DNA of 64,000 bases from Bacillota bacterium (GCA_012842395.1 DUSX01000002.1:124001-188000), one strand, 5' to 3'. Shown: positions 38,156 to 46,962, counted from the stretch's first letter. The notes: generated by a model from the sequence alone, not told the origin. A program made the numbers and translations.

Positions 38156-39832
38156 CTAGGGCATGGCGTAACCAAGCTCAGCGAGACCCTCTGCCAGGAG
38201 CTGCTTTGCCAGCTTGACATCGGCCTTCGTAGGCAGCAGGTCGCCGACGTATACATCGTGGAACGATACTCCGTCCTTGCCGTGAATCGTTGGCGGCACC
38301 AGAGATGTCGCCGGCAGCGAGCCGTTCTTCAGCACGTAGTCGACGTAAGCCTGCCTATCGATGGCGAGGGAGAACGCCTTGCGAACCTTCGCGTTCTTGA
38401 AGATCTCGTGCTTGCAGTTGAACTCGAGGTACCATGAGGTCGCCTCGGCGATGGTCTTCATGCCCTTGTTCCTGTACTGGTCGATGTAGGTTCCGGGGAC
38501 ACCGACGAAGTCAAGCTCTCCTGCGTCGAACATGTTCAGCGGGGTGGCGATGTCCTTGATCATGTCGGCCTCGATGCGCTGCAGCTTGACTGACTTGGCA
38601 TCCCAGTAGTTCGGGTTCTTCTCGAGGATGATCTTGTACTCGTGCTGCCACTTGGAGACCTTGAACGGCCCGCACGCCACCATCTTGTCGACCTCTGAGG
38701 CGTACTCGTCGCCGAGCTTCTCTACCATGTGCTTCGGGCTCGGCATGTAGGTGATGAACGTGATGAGGTCGAGGAAGAACGGAGTGGGCGCCTCGAGCTC
38801 TACGCGCAGGGTCTTAGCGTCGAGCGCCTTGACTCCCACCGTCGCGAGGGCATCATCGATGGCCTTGTTCTTCTCGGCTTTCTTGGGATCCTTGTCGTCA
38901 GGAACCTCCATGCCATTGACTTTCTCGGCGTTCTTGATCACATACATCATGTACGCGTACTGGGACGCTGTGCGTGGGTCGATGGCCCTCTTCCAGCCAT
39001 ACTCGAAGTCATACGCAGTGACGGCGACTCCGTCGCTCCACTTGGCATCGCGGAGCTTGAAGGTGTACACCTTACGATCCTTCGATACGGTCCAGCTCTC
39101 GGCGAGGCCGGAGCCCGGGAGGACCTTCATCTCCGGGTTTTTCCGGGCGAGACCCTCATAGGTCGCGTTGATGACCCAGAAAGACACCTGGTCCGTGGAG
39201 GTGGCCGGGTCGAGATCCGGCGGCTCCTCGCCAAAGTTCAGGCGGAGGAACTGGTCCTTGTCGCCGCCCGGGCGCCCTTCTGTGTAGGCCCACTTCCATT
39301 CGTAGTCGGAGCCCACGGTCTTGCGGATAACGTTCTTGACGTAAGGATGCTCGACGTAGTTCCAGGCGGGCCAGTACAGAGGCGCTATGGGCATCTCGCC
39401 GATGAGGATCTTCTCCGCCTGGGACATGGCTTTCATGCGGACTGCTTCGTCGGAAGAGGTCTTCGCCACATCGATAAGCTTATCGTAGCTGGGATTGCTC
39501 CACATGACGTCGTTGAAGGGGCCGTCGGTCACCCACATGTCGAGGAACGTCATGGGATCGTCGTAGTCGGCGCCCCAGCCGGCGAAGACGATCTGGAAGT
39601 CCTTGTTTCTCATCTTTTGAAGCCTTGTCTTGAAGTCGACCGCCTCGATCTCGATGGGGAGACCGAGGTTCTTACGAATCATTTCCTGCACGCCCTGGGC
39701 ATAAAGCCTGGCGATCTGGGAGTCGCCCGAGAGCAGGACCAGCTTCGGCAGGGGCTTTGCTGCACTGACAAGCCCGACGCTCATGGTTGCAAGCACAAGC
39801 GCCGCCATGAGCACGACAAGCACTCTTCTCAT
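38156..39832 (-). CDS. oppA: Oligopeptide-binding protein OppA-like, circularly permuted
   Basis: Receptor of the downstream OppBCDF importer. 558 residues from ATG 39832, with AAGGAGGT 7 nt upstream. Signal peptide 1-24, no lipobox cysteine. Residues 26-184 (KPLPKLVLLSGDSQ, FAGWGADYDDPMTFLDMW, EKILIGEMPIAPLY) are what normally forms the C-terminal third of OppA. After a Gly/Pro linker (185-193), residues 194-558 are the normal N-terminal part (FGEEPPDLDPAT, YTFKLRDAKWSDGVAVTA, ending LLAEGLAELGYAMP). The new ends match the normal junction exactly: E. coli OppA reads AEAGYTAD then KPLTINLL. One unbroken frame, so this is a circular permutation and not a frameshift. Confidence 0.92.
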   Translation of the reverse strand: MRRVLVVLMAALVLATMSVGLVSAAKPLPKLVLLSGDSQIARLYAQGVQEMIRKNLGLPIEIEAVDFKTRLQKMRNKDFQIVFAGWGADYDDPMTFLDMWVTDGPFNDVMWSNPSYDKLIDVAKTSSDEAVRMKAMSQAEKILIGEMPIAPLYWPAWNYVEHPYVKNVIRKTVGSDYEWKWAYTEGRPGGDKDQFLRLNFGEEPPDLDPATSTDQVSFWVINATYEGLARKNPEMKVLPGSGLAESWTVSKDRKVYTFKLRDAKWSDGVAVTAYDFEYGWKRAIDPRTASQYAYMMYVIKNAEKVNGMEVPDDKDPKKAEKNKAIDDALATVGVKALDAKTLRVELEAPTPFFLDLITFITYMPSPKHMVEKLGDEYASEVDKMVACGPFKVSKWQHEYKIILEKNPNYWDAKSVKLQRIEADMIKDIATPLNMFDAGELDFVGVPGTYIDQYRNKGMKTIAEATSWYLEFNCKHEIFKNAKVRKAFSLAIDRQAYVDYVLKNGSLPATSLVPPTIHGKDGVSFHDVYVGDLLPTKADVKLAKQLLAEGLAELGYAMP

Positions 39833-40015
39833 TCAATATACCTCCTTGCTTTCTCGTCCGCTTGACTCGAAGGCCTCATCAGCTGCCTCGTGCAATGCGG
39901 TCTTGTGGAAGCCGCACGTAGAAGCGCACTGCTATCTCGCAACCAGTAGGCCATCACTCCCTTCTGGCGTCGAGTCACAGCCTAAGTAGATCACCACAAG
40001 TTCGTGCTGCTGTTC

Positions 40016-40200
40016 AGCGCCGAGGCCCGGCCTAGGGCTGTCCACTCTCCCCCTTTGGGGCGGGCGGCGCGCTTGCGGCGCGAATGTCCGAAGTCAGCGC
40101 GCCTTGTCGCCAAATCCCGGCCGTCTCGTCGCGCAAGCGCCGGTAACCCTGGCGCCTCCAAACAGAGGAGTCGAACACTCATGGCACCATACTTAGGGAA
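40016..40200. repeat. Intergenic repeat family, copy B
   Basis: Read on the minus strand from 40196: CTAAGTATGGTGCC, then a stretch aligning with copy A through AGGGTTACCGGCGCTTGCGCGACG (40129-40152) to the GC-rich far end near 40040. The right end differs from copies C and D by one base in 14. Non-coding and located upstream of the opp operon. Confidence 0.7.
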
Positions 40201-40337
40201 GCCGAGATGCTTGGGGTAACGATCGATGAAGAACCGATTAGCCACCCACAGAACCCCGTGCTCCGCGGCTCTTCTCGCGCCGCACAATCAACGCGCGGTG
40301 CGGCATGGCGTGACGTCAGCTGCCTCACCTCTCGATA

Positions 40338-40367
40338 GTATTCGATGACGTGGGTCGAATTCCTTCC
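40338..40367 (-). promoter_or_regulatory. Degenerate bipartite motif, copy 3
   Basis: On the minus strand, GGAAGGAATT (40367-40358), an 11-base spacer, then ATCGAATAC, sharing CGAAT with the GGCGAATTG half of copies 1 and 2. The first word and the spacing are exact and the second word is partial. It may belong to the opp operon or be a chance match. Confidence 0.35.
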
Positions 40368-40452
40368 GCAGAATTCCTGGGACGGCGTGGATGTCCCATA
40401 TTCGCGCTGATATAACGAATAGACACGATTCAGACGTATCGACACGAGCTCC

Positions 40453-40481
40453 TTGCGGGGAGTGCGCCGGGAAGGTATAAT
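40453..40481 (+). promoter_or_regulatory. Predicted promoter of radical SAM operon
   Basis: TTGCGG (40453-40458), 17-base spacer, TATAAT (40476-40481): a perfect -10, a half-matching -35 and ideal spacing. 85 bases upstream of the ATG. Confidence 0.7.
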
Positions 40482-40565
40482 TGTTCCGCGAGATCAGCCT
40501 GGTGACCGCGCTGTCTGGTGGGAGTGCAGCTCGGTCGCTTGGGCGAAGGCCGAGGACGTGCACTA

Positions 40566-41879
40566 ATGATTCGGGCTTTGTACGCGGACGATCACGGCGC
40601 CATGTTTGAGGAAGGAAGCCTGGCGGCTTTCGGTCGCTCCTGGGACGAGATATGGGAGGTCCGGGAGGGCGACATGATCCCCCTCCCTCGCGGCTCCTCT
40701 CTCGTGATGCTTCCCGGGCGCCAGGCTGTCGGCATGAGGCCGGGCGACGGCGACGCACTCGCCATATGGCTAGAGACCGATAGGCGGGGGCGGCGCGAAA
40801 CGGAGGCACCAGGGTGGGCGGTGGGGGCGCTCCTACCAGCCGGGTTCACGCGAACCCTCCTTCCGGCATATGTGGTCGACCGGCGCCGCGAAATGCGAGC
40901 CCTTCCTCTTTACGGATATACCGCGGTGGGAATGAAACAAGGGAGGCCGTACGTCGCCGCACTGAGGACCGACGAGCCCTTCAGGTGGCACCCTGCGAAT
41001 TACAACGCCCCTGAGCTGCCGTCGCTCATAGAGGCGATGTTGAAGGAGCATCCAACCAATAGGATCCTGCGCCAGCTCGCGAAGTGTTCGACGGAATATC
41101 GATGCTTCACGGCGCAGAACGTCTTCTACCGCCGGTGGGAGGCGGGGATCCCCGTATCGCCGGCGTGCACGGCGTCGTGCCTGGGGTGTATCTCGCTACA
41201 GCCCGCGGGATGCTGCCCTTCCCCGCAGAGTCGCATCGACTTCGTTCCTACGCTTGACGAGATAGTCGAGATAGGCTTGCCACACCTTCGTGAAGCGCCA
41301 CACGCCATCGTAAGCTTCGGACAGGGATGTGAAGGCGAGCCCCTGCTTCAGGCCGACCTCATTGCCCGGTCCATCATGCGGATGAGGGCGGAGGTGCAGG
41401 ATAGAGGCCTCATAAACGCGAATACCAACGCGGGCCTCGTGGACGCCGTCGACAAAGTCTGCGCGGCGGGTCTCGACAGCATGAGGGTGAGCATCATCAG
41501 CGCGAGGCACGAGATATACAACGCGTACCACCGCCCGTGCGGGTACGGGCTGGACGACGTCCGAAGGTCGCTTGCCATCGCGAAGGAGAGAGGGGTTTTC
41601 GTGTCTTTGAACCTCCTCGTGTTTCCCGGCCTGACCGACCGGGAGGAGGAGCTGGACGCCTTGTGTGCTCTGGTTGAGAACGTCCACGTAGACATGGTAC
41701 AGCTTCGCAACCTGAACATCGACCCCGACGTGCTGACGGCAACGCTCCCCGGCCCCAGGGGGCGTGTGCTCGGGATCGACGCTTTCGTCGAAGAACTCCG
41801 CGCTAGGTGTCCGGGACTTCGGATCGGCAGCTTTACGCCGTCGCGTGAAGAGATCTCGTCCTCGACTATACGTGGATGA
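40566..41879 (+). CDS. Radical SAM protein of unknown reaction
   Basis: 437 residues from ATG 40566. The [4Fe-4S]/SAM motif is CTASCLGC (Cys-X3-Cys-X2-Cys) near residue 204, followed by CISLQPAGCCPSPQSR with two more cysteines that could serve an auxiliary role. VSFGQGCEGEPLL matches the GGE/SAM-binding region; the later strands MRVSIISARHEIYNAYHRP and FVSLNLLVFPG fit the radical SAM barrel. About 190 residues precede the motif without a recognised domain. Substrate unknown. First gene of a run with a UPF0104 membrane protein, an MFS transporter and DarA. Confidence 0.85.
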   Translation: MIRALYADDHGAMFEEGSLAAFGRSWDEIWEVREGDMIPLPRGSSLVMLPGRQAVGMRPGDGDALAIWLETDRRGRRETEAPGWAVGALLPAGFTRTLLPAYVVDRRREMRALPLYGYTAVGMKQGRPYVAALRTDEPFRWHPANYNAPELPSLIEAMLKEHPTNRILRQLAKCSTEYRCFTAQNVFYRRWEAGIPVSPACTASCLGCISLQPAGCCPSPQSRIDFVPTLDEIVEIGLPHLREAPHAIVSFGQGCEGEPLLQADLIARSIMRMRAEVQDRGLINANTNAGLVDAVDKVCAAGLDSMRVSIISARHEIYNAYHRPCGYGLDDVRRSLAIAKERGVFVSLNLLVFPGLTDREEELDALCALVENVHVDMVQLRNLNIDPDVLTATLPGPRGRVLGIDAFVEELRARCPGLRIGSFTPSREEISSSTIRG

Positions 41880-41892
41880 AGGGCGGACCGAC

Positions 41893-42978
41893 GTGGCTGA
41901 GCCGAAAACACCCAGAAGCACGAAAAGCCTCGTCCGCGGGGCCGCTGGCGCGGTCCTCGCCAGCGCGTTCGCCATTTTCGTCATCATGCGTCTCACGGGA
42001 GGCCGCGAGGGATGGGCGAGCCTCTTCCGCGTGGATCCCGTGTCCCTAGGCGTTGCAGGTTCGCTGGTAGCGGCCGGATGGGTCCTTGAGGCCGTGCGCA
42101 TAGAAATGCTCGTAAGGGCGCTCGGGGGCAGACTCGGGTTCATGAGCGCCCTGCGGATAGCTCTTGCAGGGGCGTTCGTTGCGTGCGTCACACCGTTTGA
42201 CACGGGAGGGGAGCCGCTCCAGGTGTACCTGCTCCACCGGCAGGGCATCGGAGCAGGCGAATCCACCGCGGTTGTGGCGGTCAAAACGATAGTGAGCTCC
42301 CTTGCGAGGCTTGGCCTGGCGCTCGTCTTTCCAGTGTGGTACATCGTGGGGCGCAGGTCTTGGGACCTTCCCGGGCGGCTTGAGGCTGCGCTCTTTGTCG
42401 GACTGGTTCTCTATGTCCTCGTCCTGGCGCTGATAGGGTTCTTTGCCCTTTATCCGGAATCTGTGGGGGCGGTCCTGCGGCGTGTCCTCCGCAATAGACG
42501 CGTCAGCAAGATCATCCCGGCCCATGCGGCAGATTCATTCCTCGAGAAGCTGAAGGCAGAGGTTGCCGGCTTTCGGGCCGCTTCTAGGACGTTCGTCCGG
42601 GAGCGCAGACCTGCGCTCGTGGCCGTTTCGGCGCTGAGCCTTCTCAGCTGGGCAATGGCGTTCTTCATCCCGGTGCTCCTCCTTCGTGGCCTTGGCGTTG
42701 ACCCGCCCTTCGCCCAAACCATGGGCATCGCCGGCATATTCTACCTTGCCGCCGCATATGCGCCGACGCCGGGGTCTAGCGGGGCAGCCGAAGCAAGCTT
42801 GGCGGTGCTCTTCGGGGCGATAGTGCCGTTCAGACTCCTTGGCGTCTTCGTGCTTCTTTGGAGAGGCCTCACCTACTATCTGACGCTCCTGGTCGGGGCC
42901 GTGGCGGTCGCCGCGAGTTATCTGCACGGCGGAACGCGCCGGAGCAATGGCGATGGAAGAAGGAAATCTCCTGGTTGA
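41893..42978 (+). CDS. UPF0104/LPG-synthase-TM family membrane protein
   Basis: 361 residues from GTG 41893, with AAGGGCGG 7 nt upstream. Eight or so transmembrane helices in the layout of the lysylphosphatidylglycerol-synthase membrane domain (flippase-like, YbhN family), with the characteristic TPFDTGGEPLQVYLLHRQG loop and, late, YAPTPGSSGAAEASLAVLFG. No cytoplasmic transferase domain follows, so aminoacyl-lipid synthesis is unlikely; lipid translocation or an unknown role is more plausible. Lies 13 bases after the radical SAM gene. Confidence 0.85.
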   Translation: MAEPKTPRSTKSLVRGAAGAVLASAFAIFVIMRLTGGREGWASLFRVDPVSLGVAGSLVAAGWVLEAVRIEMLVRALGGRLGFMSALRIALAGAFVACVTPFDTGGEPLQVYLLHRQGIGAGESTAVVAVKTIVSSLARLGLALVFPVWYIVGRRSWDLPGRLEAALFVGLVLYVLVLALIGFFALYPESVGAVLRRVLRNRRVSKIIPAHAADSFLEKLKAEVAGFRAASRTFVRERRPALVAVSALSLLSWAMAFFIPVLLLRGLGVDPPFAQTMGIAGIFYLAAAYAPTPGSSGAAEASLAVLFGAIVPFRLLGVFVLLWRGLTYYLTLLVGAVAVAASYLHGGTRRSNGDGRRKSPG

Positions 42979-42992
42979 AGGTGTAAGTCGTC

Positions 42993-44399
42993 ATGTCCAT
43001 TGATAAAGGCCTCACATTCAGCGGGCCTGCCGCAACAGGCGAGCGGCAGGAGGCAAGCGGGCGTTTGCGCACGGTGCGGCTAAGGTCGCGCCGGCGGACG
43101 CTCGGGCGTCCGGCGAGGCCCACAAGCACGATACGCCACAATTTCATATACACGACCCTTGAGGGAATGGCGACCAACACTGCCTTCGGCCTCGTCAACC
43201 CCTTCCTTGGAGTCTACGCCATCGCCCTGGGGGCATCGAGCCTGCTTGTGGCCCTGCTCACGGCCGTCCCGGCACTCGCCAACGCGCTGGTCTTCCTTCC
43301 CGCTGCAAGCCTGGTTGAAAGGCGTAAGGCTCGTCTCCCGGTGGTTCTCCTGTGGGCGGGTTTACACAGGCTGCTTTACGTTGCCCTGGCCCTTGTCCCG
43401 TTTCTGCCCGTGCTCCAGACGGGCAAAGCTGCCGTGCTCGTGGCCATAGTCACTTTGATGTCGGTGCCCGGTGCCATCTCCGGTGTGGCCTGGACCGCGA
43501 TGGTTGGCGACATGTTTCCCGAGAACCGACGGGGCGAGGTGTTCGGGCTCAGGAACATGTACATCGGGCTCACGAGCGTTCTCGGGACGCTTGCGGCCGG
43601 ATATCTCTTGGATAGTGTGGATTTCCCGGCCAACTACCTGCTGCTCTTCATGACCGCCGCGTGCTTCGGTGGCCTCGGGATTGCTTTCATGTCGAGGATG
43701 CGGGAGGTGGCTCCGCCCGAGAAGCCGGGGCAGGAAGCGAGCCAAGGCCTCATATCCAGAGTAAGGGACCTTCTCACCGATAAGGAATACGGCCACAAGT
43801 TCAAATTCTTCTCACTGAGCTGCTTCATGCTTTGGTTCGGGTTCGGGTTCACTGCCGCGATGTGGCCCATATACCACGTCGAAGTCCTGTCCCTTTCCAA
43901 TGCCACGATCGGTGCGTTTGCGACGCTCGCGGGGATCGCCACGGTCGTGGGCTCAGTATACTGGGGAAAAGTCGTGTCCCGCCGGGGCAACAGGATCGTC
44001 CTGCTCATCTGCATGGCGGGGATGGCGCTCTTCCCCGCGGCCTACATGCTTTCGCGGTCGGTGTCGTACCTTTATGGGATGCAGCTCATATCGGGGTTCT
44101 GCATGGGCGGCATCAACCTTGCCGTGTTCAATCTAGCTCTTGCGTACGCCAAACCCGGCAGAAGCGCAAGCGCGGTCGCGGTCTTCAACATGTTGATAAA
44201 CGTGGCGACCTTCGTTGCGCCGTTCCTCGGCGACGCGTTCTACCGGATGTTCGGGATTCAGCTCACGTTCTACGCGGGCACGTGTGTCCGCCTGGTATCG
44301 CTGCTGCTTCTTTCCAGAATCATGGATCGGCCGGCTCGCGTGATACCGCCCGTACAATGGGTCCGCCGCAGGCGCGTGGCCATCTCGAAGGAGGGGTGA
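42993..44399 (+). CDS. MFS transporter
   Basis: Major facilitator protein, 468 residues from ATG 42993. A basic N-terminal tail of about 48 residues precedes twelve predicted helices. The conserved loop between helices 2 and 3 is present in modified form (LVERRKARLP), and the helix 4-5 region has GDMFPENRRGEVFGLRN, common in drug-efflux and nucleoside-like MFS groups. The substrate cannot be told. 14 bases after the UPF0104 gene, 5 bases before darA. Confidence 0.88.
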   Translation: MSIDKGLTFSGPAATGERQEASGRLRTVRLRSRRRTLGRPARPTSTIRHNFIYTTLEGMATNTAFGLVNPFLGVYAIALGASSLLVALLTAVPALANALVFLPAASLVERRKARLPVVLLWAGLHRLLYVALALVPFLPVLQTGKAAVLVAIVTLMSVPGAISGVAWTAMVGDMFPENRRGEVFGLRNMYIGLTSVLGTLAAGYLLDSVDFPANYLLLFMTAACFGGLGIAFMSRMREVAPPEKPGQEASQGLISRVRDLLTDKEYGHKFKFFSLSCFMLWFGFGFTAAMWPIYHVEVLSLSNATIGAFATLAGIATVVGSVYWGKVVSRRGNRIVLLICMAGMALFPAAYMLSRSVSYLYGMQLISGFCMGGINLAVFNLALAYAKPGRSASAVAVFNMLINVATFVAPFLGDAFYRMFGIQLTFYAGTCVRLVSLLLLSRIMDRPARVIPPVQWVRRRRVAISKEG

Positions 44400-44404
44400 G
44401 GGGA

Positions 44405-44731
44405 ATGAAGCTGGTCTTCGCCATCGTGAAGGACAGCGATGCCTCGGCTCTGCTCGACGCCTTTGCGGAAAGGCACATAGGCGCGACTCGGCTGGCGTCG
44501 ACAGGTGGATTCCTGCGCGAAGGCAACACCACGTTCTTGATAGGCGTGGAAGACCACAGGGTCCAGGAGGTTATCAGCGTTATCACGAAATGTTGCCCGA
44601 GGCGAATCGAGGCGGCCCCTCAGTTCACGCCTGGGACGGGTCAGATGCCGTTCGGCGGACTCCCGGTGCAGGTGGAGGCGGGAGGGGCCATAGTGTTTGT
44701 CACCACCGTTGAGAGTTTCATTCGCGTGTAG
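44405..44731 (+). CDS. darA: Cyclic-di-AMP receptor DarA (PII-like)
   Basis: Small trimeric PII-like protein that binds c-di-AMP in Bacillota (DarA/YaaQ/PstA). 108 residues from ATG 44405, with AGGAGGGG upstream. The family hallmark TGGFLREGNTTFLIGVED is present, with the glycine-rich loop TPGTGQMPFGG corresponding to the large T/B-loop region. The c-di-AMP synthase DisA is encoded at 60675-61769 in this window. Output partner unknown. Confidence 0.93.
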   Translation: MKLVFAIVKDSDASALLDAFAERHIGATRLASTGGFLREGNTTFLIGVEDHRVQEVISVITKCCPRRIEAAPQFTPGTGQMPFGGLPVQVEAGGAIVFVTTVESFIRV

Positions 44732-45025
44732 GTGGTGGGGTTGCGAAGACGGTCCCGGCTCTCGGCAAGGGTCGCATGCGATTGCACGATGGGTGCCAAA
44801 ACCGGCCACTGGCCGCCCGGGCCGGGGCTGGGTTTTGCGAGGCGCCCGCCCGGGGCGCCGCATCCGAATGCAAGCCCGTCAATCCGATAAACTGCCGAAA
44901 CAGGGCCGAGGACCAACGCACCCTTGCCCAGACGGGCGCGCGTCCGTCTGGGCAGGAGGTGCCGGCCCGGTGTGAAATGCCCCATGGTGGAGGACCGCAG
45001 GGCAGCGTTGTAGAAGAATAGACAC
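44732..45025. other. Gap between darA and the cyclase gene, with repeat and hairpin
   Basis: About 290 bases, non-coding. The first half is repeat copy F. At 44925-44954, TGCCCAGACGG and CCGTCTGGGCA form an 11-bp perfect stem with an 8-base loop. No T-run follows. No promoter stands out. Confidence 0.6.
44745..44905. repeat. Intergenic repeat family, copy F
   Basis: The core at 44780-44860 (GATTGCACGA ... GGCCACTGGCC ... GGGTTTTGCGA ... GGGGCGCCG) aligns with copy E at 48742-48819 (GATTGCGCGA ... GGCCATTGGCC ... GGGTTTTGCGA ... GGTGCGCCG) with matching order and similar spacing. The outer parts have diverged. Confidence 0.65.
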
Positions 45026-46909
45026 ATGAAACGCACGTTTGCACGCCGCGAAGCTGGCAGCGGGCCCCACGGCAAGACCCGCGAATTCAAGACGATAGTG
45101 GCCGGGCTCCTCATAGCGGTGGCGGTCATCTGCCTGGACGGCACAGGTGCGGGCGAGCGCGCCGGGCTTGCCGCGTACGATCTGTGCCACAGAATGGCAC
45201 CCGGGCCGTTTCCGACGCGGCGCATCGTCATCGTGGGCATCGACGACGATTCTCTTGCGCACCTCGGACCGTGGCCGTGGCCGAGGTCTTACCACGCTAG
45301 GCTCATTGAGATTCTCACCCGCGAGAAGGCAGGCGTCATAGGGTTCGACGTGATGATGCCTGACGCGTCCGGCGATGCCGCGGCCGATAACGCCCTCGCT
45401 AGGGCCGCCGCGGCCTCAGGTTTAGTCGTTTTCCCCTTCTACGCGGAGAACAAGGTGCTTCCGCGCGGGTCCCACGTCTTCTATGTGGCCGGTGCCAGGA
45501 AACCGCCGTATCCGGCGCTTGAGCGCGCGTCCGTAAGTGGTAGCGTTGTCGCGGTGCCGGACGCGGACGGGGTGCTGCGCCGTCACGTTCCCGTCGTGTT
45601 GGACGGGGGGACGCCGCGCTACTCGATGGACGTGGAGGTTGTCAGGGTATTCCTGGGGCTTCCGCGTTCGGCTGTTTCGCTTGAGGACGGCGGGCTTCGG
45701 CTGGGCGAGCTGAGGGTGCCAATGGATTCCACGGGCCGCGTGCTCATTCGGTACTCCTCTGGGTCACCCGTGGGCCCGAAGTTCGAGACGCTTCCCTACT
45801 ACAAGGTGATCAGCGGCGAGTTCCCGCCGGGCGAGTTCGCGGGCAAGATCGTGCTTGTGGGCGTAACCGCACATGGCCTTCATGACTTCTACTTCACGCC
45901 CCTTGCCACGGCAGGAAGCCCGGTTGCTGGGGTGGAGATACACGCCAATGTGGTGCAGGCGCTCCTCGACGGGCTCATCGTGCGTGAGCCTGCGAGGTGG
46001 CTCGCGTGCGCACTGCTCCTCGCGTTTTCAGTCGCGGCCGCGTTAGGGCTGGCGAGGCTTCGGCCGCGGGCGGCCTGCGTTGCAGCCTTCCTGGCAGTGG
46101 CCTGCATTGCCTGCCTTAGCTTGACCCTTTTCGCACGGGCGAGCATCTGGGCCAACCCCGTGCCGGTCATGGTGGTCCTTGCCGTCGTGTTGGCGCGCCA
46201 CATCGTAGTCTCGTATGCGCGCACCGAAGCCGAGCGGGACAGGACGAGGACGACGCTCGGACGGTATCTATCACCAGCCGTGGTCGAGGAGGTCCTCAAA
46301 GCCCCTGGGAGAGTCGCCCTCGGAGGGAGGCGGCTCGACGTCACTGTCATGTTCGCGGACATCCGGGGCTTCACGTCGTTCGCCGAGGGAAGGGACCCCG
46401 AGCATGTCGTGGAAGTGCTGAACGCCTGCCTCTCAATGATGGTGGAGGCCGTCTTCAGAGAAGGCGGCATGCTCGACAAATTCACAGGGGATGGTGTCAT
46501 GGCCGTGTTCGGCGCGCCGGTTCCACGGGAGGACCACGCTCTCCGGGCGGCTAGGGCTGCGCTTGCTATCAGCAGGACCTGTGGGTGGGGGCCCACCGGC
46601 GGCGGTGTCGCGGCCGCCCACGACGCTGGCGGCGCCGGGGTCAACGACGTCAAACTCAGCGTGGGCGTGGGGATGGCCTCGGGAGAGGCACTGGTCGGCA
46701 ACATCGGGACCCTTGCGCGCATGGACTACACGGCCATCGGCGACGTTGTGAACATTGCAGCGCGGCTCGAAGGCATGGCCGGCCCGGGCCAAGTGCTTGT
46801 GTGCGGCCGGACTTACCAGGCCATACAGGGCCTGGTCGAGGCCCGCAGGGTGGGGTCGGTCGAGGTGAAGGGCAGGTCGTTGCCTGTGGAAGTGTATGAG
46901 CTCTTCTGA
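45026..46909 (+). CDS. CHASE2-domain adenylate cyclase (class III)
   Basis: Membrane-bound cyclase making cAMP. 627 residues. One N-terminal helix (about 22-38), an extracytoplasmic CHASE2 sensor (about 45-320, with IVIVGIDDDSLAHLGPWPWPR), three hydrophobic helices (about 325-395), a short coiled linker, and a class III catalytic domain (about 430-627). Metal aspartates: D445 in FADIRGFTSF and D489 in DKFTGDGVMAVFG. Purine-specifying pair K485 and T569 (YTAIGD), the Lys/Thr form used by bacterial adenylate rather than guanylate cyclases; N576 and R580 for transition-state binding. Followed by FecR-domain and CRP-family genes. Confidence 0.93.
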   Translation: MKRTFARREAGSGPHGKTREFKTIVAGLLIAVAVICLDGTGAGERAGLAAYDLCHRMAPGPFPTRRIVIVGIDDDSLAHLGPWPWPRSYHARLIEILTREKAGVIGFDVMMPDASGDAAADNALARAAAASGLVVFPFYAENKVLPRGSHVFYVAGARKPPYPALERASVSGSVVAVPDADGVLRRHVPVVLDGGTPRYSMDVEVVRVFLGLPRSAVSLEDGGLRLGELRVPMDSTGRVLIRYSSGSPVGPKFETLPYYKVISGEFPPGEFAGKIVLVGVTAHGLHDFYFTPLATAGSPVAGVEIHANVVQALLDGLIVREPARWLACALLLAFSVAAALGLARLRPRAACVAAFLAVACIACLSLTLFARASIWANPVPVMVVLAVVLARHIVVSYARTEAERDRTRTTLGRYLSPAVVEEVLKAPGRVALGGRRLDVTVMFADIRGFTSFAEGRDPEHVVEVLNACLSMMVEAVFREGGMLDKFTGDGVMAVFGAPVPREDHALRAARAALAISRTCGWGPTGGGVAAAHDAGGAGVNDVKLSVGVGMASGEALVGNIGTLARMDYTAIGDVVNIAARLEGMAGPGQVLVCGRTYQAIQGLVEARRVGSVEVKGRSLPVEVYELF

Positions 46910-46946
46910 CGCGTTCGAGCGAGAATGGTGGTATCTGGGCCTGTTC

Positions 46947-46962
46947 TGTGACGGCCGTCACC
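46947..46962. promoter_or_regulatory. Predicted CRP-family operator (TGTGA-N6-TCAC)
   Basis: TGTGACGGCCGTCACC: half sites TGTGA and TCAC(C) around CGGCCG, one base short of the full E. coli CRP consensus, and a perfect 14-bp palindrome at 46948-46961. It lies 37 bases after the cyclase stop and 115 bases before the FecR gene. The CRP-family protein encoded at 47922-48674 keeps the R-E-x-x-x-R recognition residues that read TGTGA. Confidence 0.6.

Larger units (their letters stand above)
39833..40565. other. Divergent intergenic region, oppA / radical SAM gene
   Basis: 733 bases, no credible gene. It contains repeat copy B (40016-40200), a degenerate copy of the bipartite motif on the minus strand (40338-40367) and the radical SAM promoter (40453-40481). 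I see no clear promoter for the opp operon. Confidence 0.55.

Noticed and set aside
38156-39832. Explaining the odd order in oppA as a frameshift or as two gene fragments
   Set aside because: There is one continuous frame with a single signal peptide and ribosome-binding site, and each half ends exactly at the normal junction. Assembly error remains possible but would have to be in frame and precise.
43832-44731. A 299-codon plus frame spanning the end of the MFS gene and darA
   Set aside because: Its first two thirds are out of frame with the MFS protein; only the last 108 codons, starting at ATG 44405, are a real gene (darA).
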